64,000 nucleotides of DNA from GCA-002733465 sp965230525. Lineage in GTDB: Bacteria > Pseudomonadota > Gammaproteobacteria > Enterobacterales > Kangiellaceae. A program made the translations under genes and the position numbers. Below the pieces are notes generated by a model. It made no database searches and was not told the origin of the DNA. It was given only the letters and a program-made list of their open reading frames with translations. Shown here one piece after another: positions 1 to 8,970 of the stretch (the stretch's first letter is position 1; each line of letters starts with the position of its first letter). The stretch lies in assembly GCA_965230525.1 (NCBI GenBank), contig OZ246008.1, forward strand, positions 2,542,001-2,606,000, read 5' to 3'.

Positions 1-1200
1 AGTTTGTCGGGCTTTAGTTTCTTGGCTATCAATCAATGGATAAGTTATCAGTTCGTCTGGCTATTTGCTGGACTGGTCGCCATAGCCGGCTTGGTTTTGG
101 TTAGCGCTTTGCTGCGAAAATTAAATCGCTTCCATGTGGAGAATATACTGGAGTTTTCTCGGTGCCCATTTAATGTTTATGAAGCGATCAGTTCATGCTA
201 CTCGCTGGCGAATAAAGATGCGGCCGAGTATTTCCCTAAGGTTTCTAACGTGATCAACAAAAAGTATAGTCGTTCAATCTTTGCTAAAGCATTGATCCAT
301 ACGATGGGGGAAATGAAAAATCCAGAGGCAATCAGCTATTTATTCAATCTTTTTCAAATTGCTAAAAGAGAAGATGTTCAATTAGAAATTTTAAAAGCAC
401 TGAATCGTTTTGAGGGGCTTGAAATAGATCATTTTATGTTAACGGTGCTCAAGAAAACAATGTACCAAGATACTGAGCGGGGCGAGTTGCGTATCTCATT
501 TTGTCGGGTCATTGCAGGGCGGTTGCCTCAACCGAGTATTAGTATAGCGACTCAAGCGATCGAAGAAAATCCAGATGATTCTCGAGTAATTGGTAATGCC
601 ATCGATGTGCTCGGTGAGATCAGTGCTTATCATAAAACTAAAAAAATAAGACGTTACTTGGCTAAATTTTTAAATGAGGAATTTTCCCGCAGGATCAGGC
701 TTAACACCATCAAGCAATTGTACTTTCATTCCAAACATCATACTCAAGTTATCAGTATATTAGAGTCACTTGAAAACTCGAGTAATATTCAAGATCGCGC
801 AGGAGCCGCTTATTTGTATGGCGTTTTATCCGTTTCCGACAAGATTAATTATGTTCAAGACTTGAACCGGTCAACCGAGAGTAAAAATTCGACTGTTTTG
901 TTGAGTCTACTTCGTCTTGGAGTATCCGGGGCTGAATATGATTTTGTTCAACTATTACGCGAAGCTAATGCTGAGCAAGCGCTGAACTATTTAAAGCAGC
1001 TTTATCGAGTTAGAGAAAGTCGCTATCGCTATTTAGTGTATTCCGCTATCTTAGAAAAGTACCCAGAAGACGTCAGTCATGTATTGCACGCCATGCGGGA
1101 TAGTTATAAAAACTTTGATGAAGATCGACGAGTCATTATTGAGGAAGCGCAACGACGCGGAATTGCGATCTCGGATGATCTGCTTTACCTAGTTCAGTAA
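1..1200 (+). CDS. HEAT-like repeat membrane protein, possibly 5' partial
   Basis: The reading frame is open from the left edge to a TAA at 1198-1200. The first possible start inside the window is a TTG at base 4, and no stop precedes it, so the true start may lie outside. One hydrophobic segment (about residues 17-38 from the TTG) is followed by about 350 residues of alpha-helical, leucine-rich sequence in short helix pairs, which resembles HEAT/ARM-type scaffolds. That layout suggests an inner-membrane-anchored protein with a large cytoplasmic solenoid used for protein contacts. I see no catalytic motif. Proteins of this look sit beside membrane glycosyltransferases in some bacteria, but no such gene follows here: the next gene is on the other strand. 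The function is unknown, and the repeat assignment rests on pattern alone. Confidence 0.6.
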   Translation, partial: SLSGFSFLAINQWISYQFVWLFAGLVAIAGLVLVSALLRKLNRFHVENILEFSRCPFNVYEAISSCYSLANKDAAEYFPKVSNVINKKYSRSIFAKALIHTMGEMKNPEAISYLFNLFQIAKREDVQLEILKALNRFEGLEIDHFMLTVLKKTMYQDTERGELRISFCRVIAGRLPQPSISIATQAIEENPDDSRVIGNAIDVLGEISAYHKTKKIRRYLAKFLNEEFSRRIRLNTIKQLYFHSKHHTQVISILESLENSSNIQDRAGAAYLYGVLSVSDKINYVQDLNRSTESKNSTVLLSLLRLGVSGAEYDFVQLLREANAEQALNYLKQLYRVRESRYRYLVYSAILEKYPEDVSHVLHAMRDSYKNFDEDRRVIIEEAQRRGIAISDDLLYLVQ

Positions 1201-1220
1201 AGCCGATCATCCGTTTAGTT

Positions 1221-2158
1221 TTATCGTCTAACAATCACAACCCTGCGGTTTTGACTGCGACCAACTTCGGTGGCATTAGTGGCCTGAGGTGAAAGTGGGC
1301 CGAGTCCATGAGCTTGCATGCGCTCAGGACTGACACTAAACTGTTCAGCCAATGTATTCATTACCGCGACTGCGCGCTGCTGAGACAGTTGCATATTAAA
1401 GTCAAAAGCGCCTTGCATGTCAGTGTGACCGACAATATATATTTTCATCTCTGGGCGTTCGCTTAATAACTTTGCGACTTGTTCAAGCGCTTTGTTTGAA
1501 CTCTTTTTAATCATCGCTTTGTTGGTATCAAAGTAAATTCCCTTAACGATGACATACCCGTTTGCATCAATACCACTTGCCAGTGCCGTGGCATCTAATG
1601 TCACCATGCCTTCATCCATTTCGGTTAATTCAATCACGTGGACATCGGTAAATTGTTGGCCAACTGCGATTGCAATATAAGTCACTTTGCCCGCGCTTTC
1701 TAAACGCGCTAACAAGTAGCTGCCGACGAGATTTGAGATAGAGTTGATGCCACTAAATTTCTGTAGAGTTGGACCTGCATAGCTTTTTGCACACTCGTAT
1801 TTTTTCTGGTCACATTGATACAGAATGCTCGCTCCACCATTCTCCAGAGCTTGTTTATAGTTTTCAAAGATTTCATAAATTGATCGATCTCTCGGTTGAG
1901 AGTAGTAGAGTTTAGTGACTTTACCTTCGAGCAATAGGCCCTTGGGTAAATAGTGGCTTCGTCGATTCCCATAAACGCTTGATACTGATCGAACTCACGC
2001 ACGTTCTTTCTGCGTAAAGTTGAACCTTCATAGGCAGTGACAAGTTCATGGCCGGCTTCAACTTCTACCGCTTTCGAAATAGTGCTCGGGAAGGTGATGC
2101 TGAGCAATATCAGCAAAAGACCGATGGCACTAGTAGCTAATTTTGTAATCAATTTCAA
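1221..2158 (-). pseudogene. OmpA-family exported protein split by a -1 frameshift
   Basis: Two overlapping minus-strand frames encode one protein. The upstream part starts best at a TTG at 2158, six bases after a perfect AAGGAG (2165-2170), and gives a signal peptide (MKLITKLATSAIGLLL) and an N-terminal domain ending ...GIDEATIYP. The downstream frame continues as KGLLLEGKV and ends in a full OmpA-like peptidoglycan-binding domain (GHTDMQG, LSQQRA, NRRV). The frames join at the CCC run complementary to 1944-1946; one extra C there would restore a single ORF of about 312 codons. As written, the upstream frame runs on as nonsense to 1709. The C-terminal domain would bind the diaminopimelate of peptidoglycan from the periplasmic side. 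The N-terminal half resembles DUF4892-type OmpA proteins, which is a weaker call. Either the gene is recently inactivated or the base is a sequencing error. Confidence 0.75.
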
Positions 2159-2539
2159 AGTGGACTCCTTAGCGCTCGACACTGTCGTTGGTCGCTATAA
2201 ATCGCTAGTTTTGTTTGTCATAACAGGTGCTTAACAGCGGAGTCGTTGTTAAGGCACTCGGTTCAATTGACGAAAATTTTAGTTAAGAGAGCGAGCAGCT
2301 TCTAGGCGTCATCATCTCTTTACTTTCGTCTGTAAGGATAGTTTTACATAGTTAAGTGAATATAAACTTAATGATAGGCTCGATTTTGTATTTAATCAAC
2401 AAATACAAGGCCTTAAGTGATACTTCTGCTGTAATTGTTTAACTTTATCAAGTAATCTAGGCTAAATTGGACATTTTCGGCACATTAACCACATTGCCTA
2501 ACCCCTTTGCCTAACCACATTGCCAATAGGATTATTTGC
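2159..2539. other. intergenic region between ompA-like gene and CARF nuclease
   Basis: These 381 bases separate two divergent genes and should hold both promoters. The clearest structure is a perfect 7-bp inverted repeat, CTTAACA (2230-2236) and TGTTAAG (2247-2253), with a 10-base spacer, about 70 bases upstream of the ompA-like start. It could be an operator or a hairpin. Past 2300 the sequence is AT-rich with no clear sigma70 pair. Next to the right-hand gene there is a short direct repeat of CCACATTGCC-like sequence (2489-2525). No RNA gene was recognised. Confidence 0.4.
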
Positions 2540-3712
2540 ATGACTTCTTCTAGCCCAGTAATTACTCACATCTGTTTACTTGGGAATGACCCGAGCGCCA
2601 ACTTGACCCCGCTTACCGATCAACAAGGATCAAAATCTCGACTAATGATTGTTTATTGCGAGCAAGATAAATCAGCCATGTTAGCCCTTAAGAATGTAGC
2701 TAAAACAAGAGGTATATCTGTTAGTTCATGGCAATTACCTCAAGCCGCCGACATAGAAATGCTCAAGCTTAGCTTTATAAAACTGGTTGAAATCGAGATG
2801 CAGAGTGAGCCGAAAAACAAGTCATCGCTTTGCTTTAACGCCAGTAACGGTAACCGTCAACAGTTACTCTCGGGATACGAAATTATGCGAAGTTATGCAA
2901 TTCCGATTTTTATAGTCGACCCATTGAAAGATCAGATGTGTTGGCTGTTTCCCGAGAGTAAGCCTGCGATCACCATTAAGGATAGAATCAAAATTCACGA
3001 ATTCTTAAGGTTAAACGGGTGTGAGGTTGTGGCACCAAAAGTTGATGCCCGTATCCCAACTGAGCAAATCGAGCTAGCGACGCAGTGGTTGACTCGAGCA
3101 AGTAAGCTGAAAAAATCCCTTGCAAAATTAAACTATCTTGCACTCTCAGCGAGAGGCGCCTCACTAACCGCTCGCATGGATGAGGTGATGTTAGCCGACC
3201 ACGGATTGCAATGGCTAATCGATGGTCTGCAGCAGCTCGGTCTAGTCAATATTACCGGTAAGCAAGTTACCTTTAGAGATTCTGAAACGCAGTTTTTTTG
3301 CGCAGGCGGTTGGCTTGAGCGTGTTACTCACGCTATGGTCAGTCGGCTCGCTGGAGAAATTTCTGAACTGCAAGATACGGCTCATAGTCTTGAAGTCAAT
3401 CGAAAGGTGGCCGGTCAAAACGTGCGCAATGAGTTAGATGTGGTTGCGCTAGTGAACAATGGCTTGTATGTGATTGAATGCAAAACCAAGCAGTATGCTC
3501 GCGGCGAAGGTAACCAAGTTTTATATAAACTAGATTCTCTCGCAGAGCGGCTGGGAGGGGGAAAGGGTCGCGCTGCATTGGTTACTTTTTATCCGATTAG
3601 CATGGCGGCAAAACGACGAGCAAAAGAACTTCACATTGAAGTTTTCGGTCCTCAACAGTTAGCAAACCTAGCTTCTCATTTAAAACGATGGTTGCAGGCC
3701 CACATCCATTAA
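2540..3712 (+). CDS. Orphan CARF-domain nuclease, DUF1887 (VC1899/Card1-like)
   Basis: This 390-residue protein starts at ATG 2540, with AGGA about nine bases upstream; a TTG at 2507 is in frame but less likely. The N-terminal half has the alternating strand and helix pattern of a CARF sensor, with a ligand-loop candidate SNGNRQQ near residue 97. The C-terminal half carries the GGWLE motif characteristic of DUF1887 and a PD-(D/E)xK nuclease core: D300 in NELDVV, then E313-C-K315 in VIECKTK. Family members such as Card1/Can2 are nucleases switched on by cyclic oligoadenylates from type III CRISPR complexes. Vibrio VC1899, from the same family, has a solved structure and is not part of a CRISPR locus. 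No cas gene or array occurs in this window, so the activating signal is unknown. The gene stands alone, upstream of murA. The nuclease residues are intact, so activity is plausible. Confidence 0.85.
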   Translation: MTSSSPVITHICLLGNDPSANLTPLTDQQGSKSRLMIVYCEQDKSAMLALKNVAKTRGISVSSWQLPQAADIEMLKLSFIKLVEIEMQSEPKNKSSLCFNASNGNRQQLLSGYEIMRSYAIPIFIVDPLKDQMCWLFPESKPAITIKDRIKIHEFLRLNGCEVVAPKVDARIPTEQIELATQWLTRASKLKKSLAKLNYLALSARGASLTARMDEVMLADHGLQWLIDGLQQLGLVNITGKQVTFRDSETQFFCAGGWLERVTHAMVSRLAGEISELQDTAHSLEVNRKVAGQNVRNELDVVALVNNGLYVIECKTKQYARGEGNQVLYKLDSLAERLGGGKGRAALVTFYPISMAAKRRAKELHIEVFGPQQLANLASHLKRWLQAHIH

Positions 3713-3916
3713 TGGGGCCTGTGCACTATCGGCCTGCATTGTTCAAAGATGGCGAAATTATGGCCCAAATGAGGTCAATCTTGCATTTTGCAATGGCAAC
3801 GGTTCTTTGCTCTGAGAATAAGTGGTAGAGTGCGCACATCTTGAATGACACGGCGAATCTAGTCAGTGCTATCAACGCATCAAAAGCTTTGCCACCTAAA
3901 ACTTACGGGAGACCCA

Positions 3917-5179
3917 ATGGAAAAGTTTCAGATTTCCGGTGGACATAAATTAGACGGAAGCGTCAAAATTTCTGGTGCTAAAAATGCTGCATTGCCGGTT
4001 ATTCTGTCGACTTTACTCGCTGATGGTAAGAGCCATATATTTAACGTTCCCAAACTAAATGATGTGGCAACCTCGTTTGAGTTGCTGAGTAAGCTGGGTG
4101 CGAAAGTCACTAACGTTAACGACAATGAGTATTGGGTGGATTCTGCGGCTTTAGCCAACTATCAAGCGCCTTATGACTTGGTTAAAACCATGCGCGCTTC
4201 GATTTTGGTACTTGGGCCGCTGTTAGCTCGATTAGGTAAAGCCGATGTTTCTTTACCTGGCGGTTGCGCGATTGGTTCTCGTCCTGTGGATTTGCATATT
4301 GATGGAATGCGAGCGCTCGGCGCGGAAATTGAAATGCTTGATGGTTATGTGAAAGCTAGGGCGCCAAAAGGTTTAAAAGGTGCCACCATTTGTATGGACA
4401 TTGTGAGCGTCGGCGCTACCGAAAATATTCTGATGGCCGCGACGCTGGCAAAGGGCACCACTCGGATTGAAAATGCCGCACGTGAACCTGAAGTTGTCGA
4501 CCTTGCCAATTGTTTAAAATCAATGGGCGCTCAAATTGAAGGGGCTGGAACCGACACCATCATCATTCATGGCGTGGAGCGTTTAGCCGGAGCTCAACAT
4601 CGCGTTCAGCCCGATCGAATTGAAACAGGCACCTATTTAGTCGCTGGCGCGATGACCTGTGGCCGGGTGAGAGTGACAGACACGGATCCTTCTTTACTGG
4701 AAGCAGTGATAGCAAAGCTAAAAGAAACCGGCGCAGACATTCAAACGGGTGACGACTGGATCGAATTAAATATGCGTGGGCGGCGTCCGAAAGCTGTGAA
4801 TATTAAAACCGCACCTTTTCCTGGCTTTCCAACCGATATGCAAGCGCAATTCACAGCTCTGAATATTGTCGCTGAGGGAACCGGGTTTATCATTGAGAAA
4901 ATCTTTGAAAACCGGTTTATGCATGTAAACGAGATGCTACGAATGGGGGCGGATATTTCGATTGATGGCAATACCGCCATTTGCAACGGGGTCACTCAAT
5001 TAAAGAGCGCAACAGTCATGGCGACCGATCTAAGAGCATCTGCGAGCTTAGTCTTGGCGGGGCTGGTTGCCGATGGTAATACTTTGGTTGATCGCATTTA
5101 TCATATCGATCGGGGTTATGATGGTATCGAACAAAAGCTGCATGGGCTTGGCGCAAAGGTCGAGCGCCTAGCGGTTTAG
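3917..5179 (+). CDS. murA: UDP-N-acetylglucosamine 1-carboxyvinyltransferase MurA
   Basis: MurA transfers enolpyruvate from phosphoenolpyruvate to UDP-GlcNAc, the first committed step of peptidoglycan synthesis in the cytoplasm. I use ATG 3917, which has GGGAG six bases upstream and yields 420 residues beginning MEKFQISGG, the family's usual N-terminus. The frame is open further back to 3866, but that extension does not look like MurA. K22-N23 (GAKNAA), the PEP-binding and fosfomycin-reactive C117 in GGCAIGSRPVDLH, and the TDMQAQ aspartate are all present, so the enzyme should be active and, in principle, fosfomycin sensitive. It is transcribed alone here, with no ibaG/yrbA neighbour. Its position immediately before the cell-wall catabolic locus may be chance, because MurA is an essential housekeeping enzyme. 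Confidence 0.97.
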   Translation: MEKFQISGGHKLDGSVKISGAKNAALPVILSTLLADGKSHIFNVPKLNDVATSFELLSKLGAKVTNVNDNEYWVDSAALANYQAPYDLVKTMRASILVLGPLLARLGKADVSLPGGCAIGSRPVDLHIDGMRALGAEIEMLDGYVKARAPKGLKGATICMDIVSVGATENILMAATLAKGTTRIENAAREPEVVDLANCLKSMGAQIEGAGTDTIIIHGVERLAGAQHRVQPDRIETGTYLVAGAMTCGRVRVTDTDPSLLEAVIAKLKETGADIQTGDDWIELNMRGRRPKAVNIKTAPFPGFPTDMQAQFTALNIVAEGTGFIIEKIFENRFMHVNEMLRMGADISIDGNTAICNGVTQLKSATVMATDLRASASLVLAGLVADGNTLVDRIYHIDRGYDGIEQKLHGLGAKVERLAV

Positions 5180-5267
5180 GCAGCTCATTAGTGATTTAAA
5201 TTCTTTAAGGCTCGCATTCATTCTTTAAGCCTGCTTCAGCACACAGCCACCCAAGTTCTCAGTGGTG

Positions 5268-5280
5268 GAATAAATTAGTA
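5268..5280. promoter_or_regulatory. candidate RpiR-type operator, nagZ
   Basis: GAATAAATTAGTA lies 80 bases upstream of the nagZ start and matches 11 of 13 positions of the perfect palindrome GAATAA-A-TTATTC found at 29816-29828. Its right half is degenerate. The role is inferred only from recurrence at several promoters of this locus. A TAGAAT at 5322-5327 could be the nagZ -10 element, though no good -35 is visible. Confidence 0.35.
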
Positions 5281-5360
5281 CAAATCAAAACAAAAACACT
5301 GATTATTTATTCTTCATGTAGTAGAATCGGTTAAATTCGTTATATGACACGCTGTTTGTT

Positions 5361-7364
5361 ATGCTATTAACTCGAAATAAATTCTATTCGATCACCAGTT
5401 TTGTTTTTGCCACCTTGTTAATGAGTTGTACTTCTATGCCAATTAATACATCGGCTTCTAAAACGTCTAATTCGTCAGATATTCAATTAACTGCCGAAGA
5501 GTTGAAAGTCGCTCAACGATTGATGGTTAGCATTCGCTATTTTTGTGAGCAACCGGTAGAAGGCGAAAACTGTTTGCAACCGGTCACCCACCTGCCGCAA
5601 TCCTTGCAAGATTTGATAGAGCAGACTGCCATTGCGGGGGTGGTGTTGTTTGCTGAGAATATTCAGTCACACCAACAAGTAATTCAGTTAACAAGCGATT
5701 TACAAAAGGCTGCCAAACGTTCGCCGACCGGTGAGCCCATGTTGATTGGCATTGATCAAGAGGGTGGCCGTGTGGTCAGACTCAACCGAAGTGATTCCAC
5801 CGCGTTTAGCGGCAATATGGCAATCGGTGCAACTTACCCGACAAAGGGCACTTATTACGCCCATGAAGTCGGCCGTATTATTGGTAAAGAACTCAATGCC
5901 CTTGGGGTCAATTTAAATTTTTCTCCAACCGTAGATGTTAACAGTAACCCTGATAATCCTGTAATCAATGTGCGATCATTTGGTGAACAACCAGAGATGG
6001 TTGCGGATCTGGGTATCGCTATGATGGATGCTTTTCAACAACAGCAGGTGATAGCAACCTTGAAACACTTTCCTGGGCATGGCAATACTAATGTCGATAG
6101 TCATACTGGATTACCGAGTGTGAACTATGACAGGTCCAGTATTTATCAAACTGATTTATTGCCGTTTAAAAAAGCGATAGAACGCTCTAACCCGGGGATG
6201 ATTATGACGGCTCATATTCAATACCCAACACTGGATTCGAGTCGCATAATGACCATGTCGGGCAAGACCATTGTTGCACCGGCAACCCTTTCCAAAAAAA
6301 TATTAACCGATATTTTAAAACAAGAATTTGGGTTTAAAGGTGTTGTCATCACCGACGCGTTGAACATGGCTGGAATTAGTCATCATTTTGAGTTGCAGCA
6401 AGCCACTGCCTTGTCTTTGCTAGCGGGGGCAGACATCGCTCTTATGCCTTTTAAAATCCGTTATCCAGCTGATGTCAGTCGATTTAAAATGTTCGTAAGG
6501 CAGGTCACACAGATTATGGCCGAGTCTTCGCATTTTTCAGACACTATGCAGGACTCATTAAATAGAATAAAAACGCTCAAGGCTGATTTTGGTTTGACTA
6601 AATCAGTCTTGAAGAATGTTAAAGTGGCTGCAACAGCAAAACCAATTGATGAACAAGTTATTGCAGCGCGCTACCTGCTTGCCAATGAAGCGCATCGTGC
6701 ACGACAAAAACAACTGGCCTATGACTCGATTACTTTATTAAAAAAACAAACCGGTTATTTTCCGTTAACAGAATCAATTGGTGAGCGCATACTAGTTGTT
6801 GTTCAAGATGACCAACAACAGCAGATTATCAACAAAGCGTTCGATCGATATTGGCCACGAGCTAACCAATCCAAGCTGGCGATAGAATTTGTTCAGTTTT
6901 CAAACTTCGATGAAAAGCTATTTTCTAACAAGCTAGCTAACACCGATGCCATGGTTTTATTCTTTAGTGAAACGCGAGAGTCTGCTGTGGTTAAAGGTGA
7001 GCTCGAAGATATCACCAGAACGCGAACGCAACGAGTAAGACTCGAACAAAGTCGTCAATCTGCACTCGAGAAAATGCTAGCTAAATCAAAGGCTGCAAAC
7101 AAACCGATTTATCTGGCAGGAATGCAGTCTCCTTACGAAATGCGAGCATTTTATGCTATCGCAAATTCGGTATTAACGGCTTATGACGCAAGTATCTATC
7201 AAGATCATTTATCGGGGGAGTTTAAGGGGATTACCTATGATGCGGTTGTGGCTACTTTACTCGGGGTAAACCCGGTCAAAGGTGTACTGCCAGTTAGATT
7301 AAATCAAGATGAATTTTTTCATCAAAATGGTTCCCAGCAACAGTCTTCACCGGGAACCAAATAA
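5361..7364 (+). CDS. nagZ: Lipoprotein beta-N-acetylglucosaminidase, GH3 (NagZ-like)
   Basis: This is a 667-residue GH3 glycosidase that removes non-reducing GlcNAc from muropeptides. The N-terminus is a lipoprotein signal with LMSC lipobox (Cys22 or 23), so the enzyme sits in the envelope, unlike the roughly 340-residue cytosolic NagZ of E. coli. The TIM barrel has the NagZ signature KHFPGHG followed by the D246-S-H248 general-acid dyad, and the nucleophile D332 in VVITDALNM. A second C-terminal domain of about 230 residues follows, as in the two-domain Bacillus NagZ (YbbD). It is the first gene of a same-strand run: nagZ, symporter, kinase, murQ, namZ. The symporter begins 12 bases after the stop. 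GH3 also contains beta-glucosidases, but the KHFPGHG-DSH loop marks hexosaminidases. Confidence 0.92.
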   Translation: MLLTRNKFYSITSFVFATLLMSCTSMPINTSASKTSNSSDIQLTAEELKVAQRLMVSIRYFCEQPVEGENCLQPVTHLPQSLQDLIEQTAIAGVVLFAENIQSHQQVIQLTSDLQKAAKRSPTGEPMLIGIDQEGGRVVRLNRSDSTAFSGNMAIGATYPTKGTYYAHEVGRIIGKELNALGVNLNFSPTVDVNSNPDNPVINVRSFGEQPEMVADLGIAMMDAFQQQQVIATLKHFPGHGNTNVDSHTGLPSVNYDRSSIYQTDLLPFKKAIERSNPGMIMTAHIQYPTLDSSRIMTMSGKTIVAPATLSKKILTDILKQEFGFKGVVITDALNMAGISHHFELQQATALSLLAGADIALMPFKIRYPADVSRFKMFVRQVTQIMAESSHFSDTMQDSLNRIKTLKADFGLTKSVLKNVKVAATAKPIDEQVIAARYLLANEAHRARQKQLAYDSITLLKKQTGYFPLTESIGERILVVVQDDQQQQIINKAFDRYWPRANQSKLAIEFVQFSNFDEKLFSNKLANTDAMVLFFSETRESAVVKGELEDITRTRTQRVRLEQSRQSALEKMLAKSKAANKPIYLAGMQSPYEMRAFYAIANSVLTAYDASIYQDHLSGEFKGITYDAVVATLLGVNPVKGVLPVRLNQDEFFHQNGSQQQSSPGTK

Positions 7365-7376
7365 ACGAGAAAATTT

Positions 7377-8957
7377 ATGCATCTTGAACTTTCGATTCTG
7401 GACTGGTTGGTATTTTTTAGTTACTTCCTTATTGTGGCTTTAACCGGTTGGTATTTTAGCCGCAGAAAAGTTGCTTCAACCGACGATTTTTTTCTGGGTG
7501 GGAATCAGATGCCGATGTGGTTGGTTGCCATTTCTGTGTTGGCAACGGCTCAATCAGCAGCTACGTTTTTAGGCGGGCCTGATCAAGGTTATCGCTCCGA
7601 CCTTAGTTACTTAGCGACCAATATAGGAACAGTCATTGCCGCACTGTTCGTCGCCAAGATTATGATACCAAAATTTTATCAATATAAGGTGACTACAGTC
7701 TATGAGTTACTAGAAACTCGTTTTGGTGAAAGAGCAAAAAAACAAGCTGGGCTAATGTATTTGTTTGGTCGTGTTTTTGCAAGTGGCGCACGCCTTTACA
7801 TGGCCGCCATTGCCGTCGCCATGATTCTGTTTGGAAATATCGATGCCCATAATGTGGTGACATCGATCATCATTCTAACTGCCGTTGGCCTGATCTATTC
7901 ATTTGTTGGTGGCATTCGCTCGGTAATTTATAGCGATGCAATTCAGTGTGCAGTTTATGTTGGCGCGGCACTTTCAGTGGTGTTTTATTTACTCTCATTA
8001 GTTCAAGGCGACTTTAGCCAAGTTTATCAAGTGCTAGCTAACCCCACGGATGGTTCGCATTCTAAATTTACCTTGCTTAATTTTAATTTAGATTTTTCAT
8101 CCTCCGGTGTGTTTACTGTGTGGGCAGCGATGACCGGATTTGTATTACTGGGAATCGCATCGTTTGGTATGGATCAAGATATGACCCAACGGGTACTTAC
8201 CTGTAAGAACGCTAAAGAAAGTTCTAAAGCAATGCTTTGGTCCGTTGCGTTAGTTTTTCCAGTGGTGTTTATTTTTGTATTAATTGGGTTGCTTCTTTAC
8301 GTTTTTTATCAACACCCCCAGCTCATGGGAATGCAACAAAGTGCAGAATTACTGGATAGCTTTGAAGGCGAAAAGATCACTATCTTTATGACTTTTGTTC
8401 TGACGGAGATGCCTTCAGGTTTAAGAGGTTTGGTTACAGTAGGAATTGTTGCTGCGGCACTATCAACGTTGAATTCAGGATTAAACTCCATGTCGTCAGT
8501 GGTGATTCAAGATTTCTATCGTCCTTGGATAAAAAGCAGAATAAAGGATAAATCAGAAACACATTTTGTCAGAGCTGGAAGAGTCGGGATGTTAATTGCA
8601 GCGCTTGCGCTTGCAGGCATGGCAATCCTTAGTTTTTACTGGCAACGATATACCGACACACCACTACTCGCTTTTGCTTTAAGTGTTATGGTGTTTTCTT
8701 ATAGTGGTTTACTAGGGGTATACTTTAATGCGTTATTTACTCAAAGAGGTAATGCAAACAGCGTTTTGCTAGCATTAATCGTAGGATTTATGACCACACT
8801 GTTTTTTCAAAGTTATATTCAAGATACTTTGAATATTAGTTGGCTTAAATTTGATTTAGCATTTCCCTATCAATTATGTATTGCGAGTTTAATATCCTTT
8901 GTGGTTTGCTTTTGTGGATCACCGCAAGCAGCAGAGCGCAAGACCAGCTATCATTAA
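7377..8957 (+). CDS. Sodium:solute symporter (SSS family), likely amino-sugar uptake
   Basis: A 526-residue polytopic inner-membrane protein with about 13 hydrophobic segments and SSS hallmarks: the STDDFFLGG cap after TM1, LATAQSAATFLGGP in TM2, and a GGIRSVIYSDAIQ loop. SSS proteins couple Na+ influx to uptake of sugars, amino acids or vitamins. It lies 12 bases after nagZ and 13 bases before an amino-sugar kinase and murQ, so the natural inference is that it imports the monosaccharides released by NagZ and NamZ, meaning MurNAc, GlcNAc or both. In Bacillus the same job is done by the PTS permease MurP, which also phosphorylates the sugar; an SSS carrier would deliver free sugar and so needs the kinase found next to it. 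Family assignment is firm; the substrate is inferred from context. Confidence 0.9.
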   Translation: MHLELSILDWLVFFSYFLIVALTGWYFSRRKVASTDDFFLGGNQMPMWLVAISVLATAQSAATFLGGPDQGYRSDLSYLATNIGTVIAALFVAKIMIPKFYQYKVTTVYELLETRFGERAKKQAGLMYLFGRVFASGARLYMAAIAVAMILFGNIDAHNVVTSIIILTAVGLIYSFVGGIRSVIYSDAIQCAVYVGAALSVVFYLLSLVQGDFSQVYQVLANPTDGSHSKFTLLNFNLDFSSSGVFTVWAAMTGFVLLGIASFGMDQDMTQRVLTCKNAKESSKAMLWSVALVFPVVFIFVLIGLLLYVFYQHPQLMGMQQSAELLDSFEGEKITIFMTFVLTEMPSGLRGLVTVGIVAAALSTLNSGLNSMSSVVIQDFYRPWIKSRIKDKSETHFVRAGRVGMLIAALALAGMAILSFYWQRYTDTPLLAFALSVMVFSYSGLLGVYFNALFTQRGNANSVLLALIVGFMTTLFFQSYIQDTLNISWLKFDLAFPYQLCIASLISFVVCFCGSPQAAERKTSYH

Positions 8958-8970
8958 AAGGAAAGTTTGA

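Noticed and set aside
1940..1950. Programmed ribosomal frameshift in the OmpA-type gene
   Set aside because: No X-XXY-YYZ heptamer in the reading frame and no downstream hairpin that I can see; a base loss is simpler.
3866..3916. Longer murA start
   Set aside because: The conserved MurA N-terminus begins at ATG 3917, which has the better ribosome site.
5361..7364. GH3 beta-glucosidase
   Set aside because: The KHFPGHG and D-S-H loop is the hexosaminidase signature, and the operon contains murQ and namZ.
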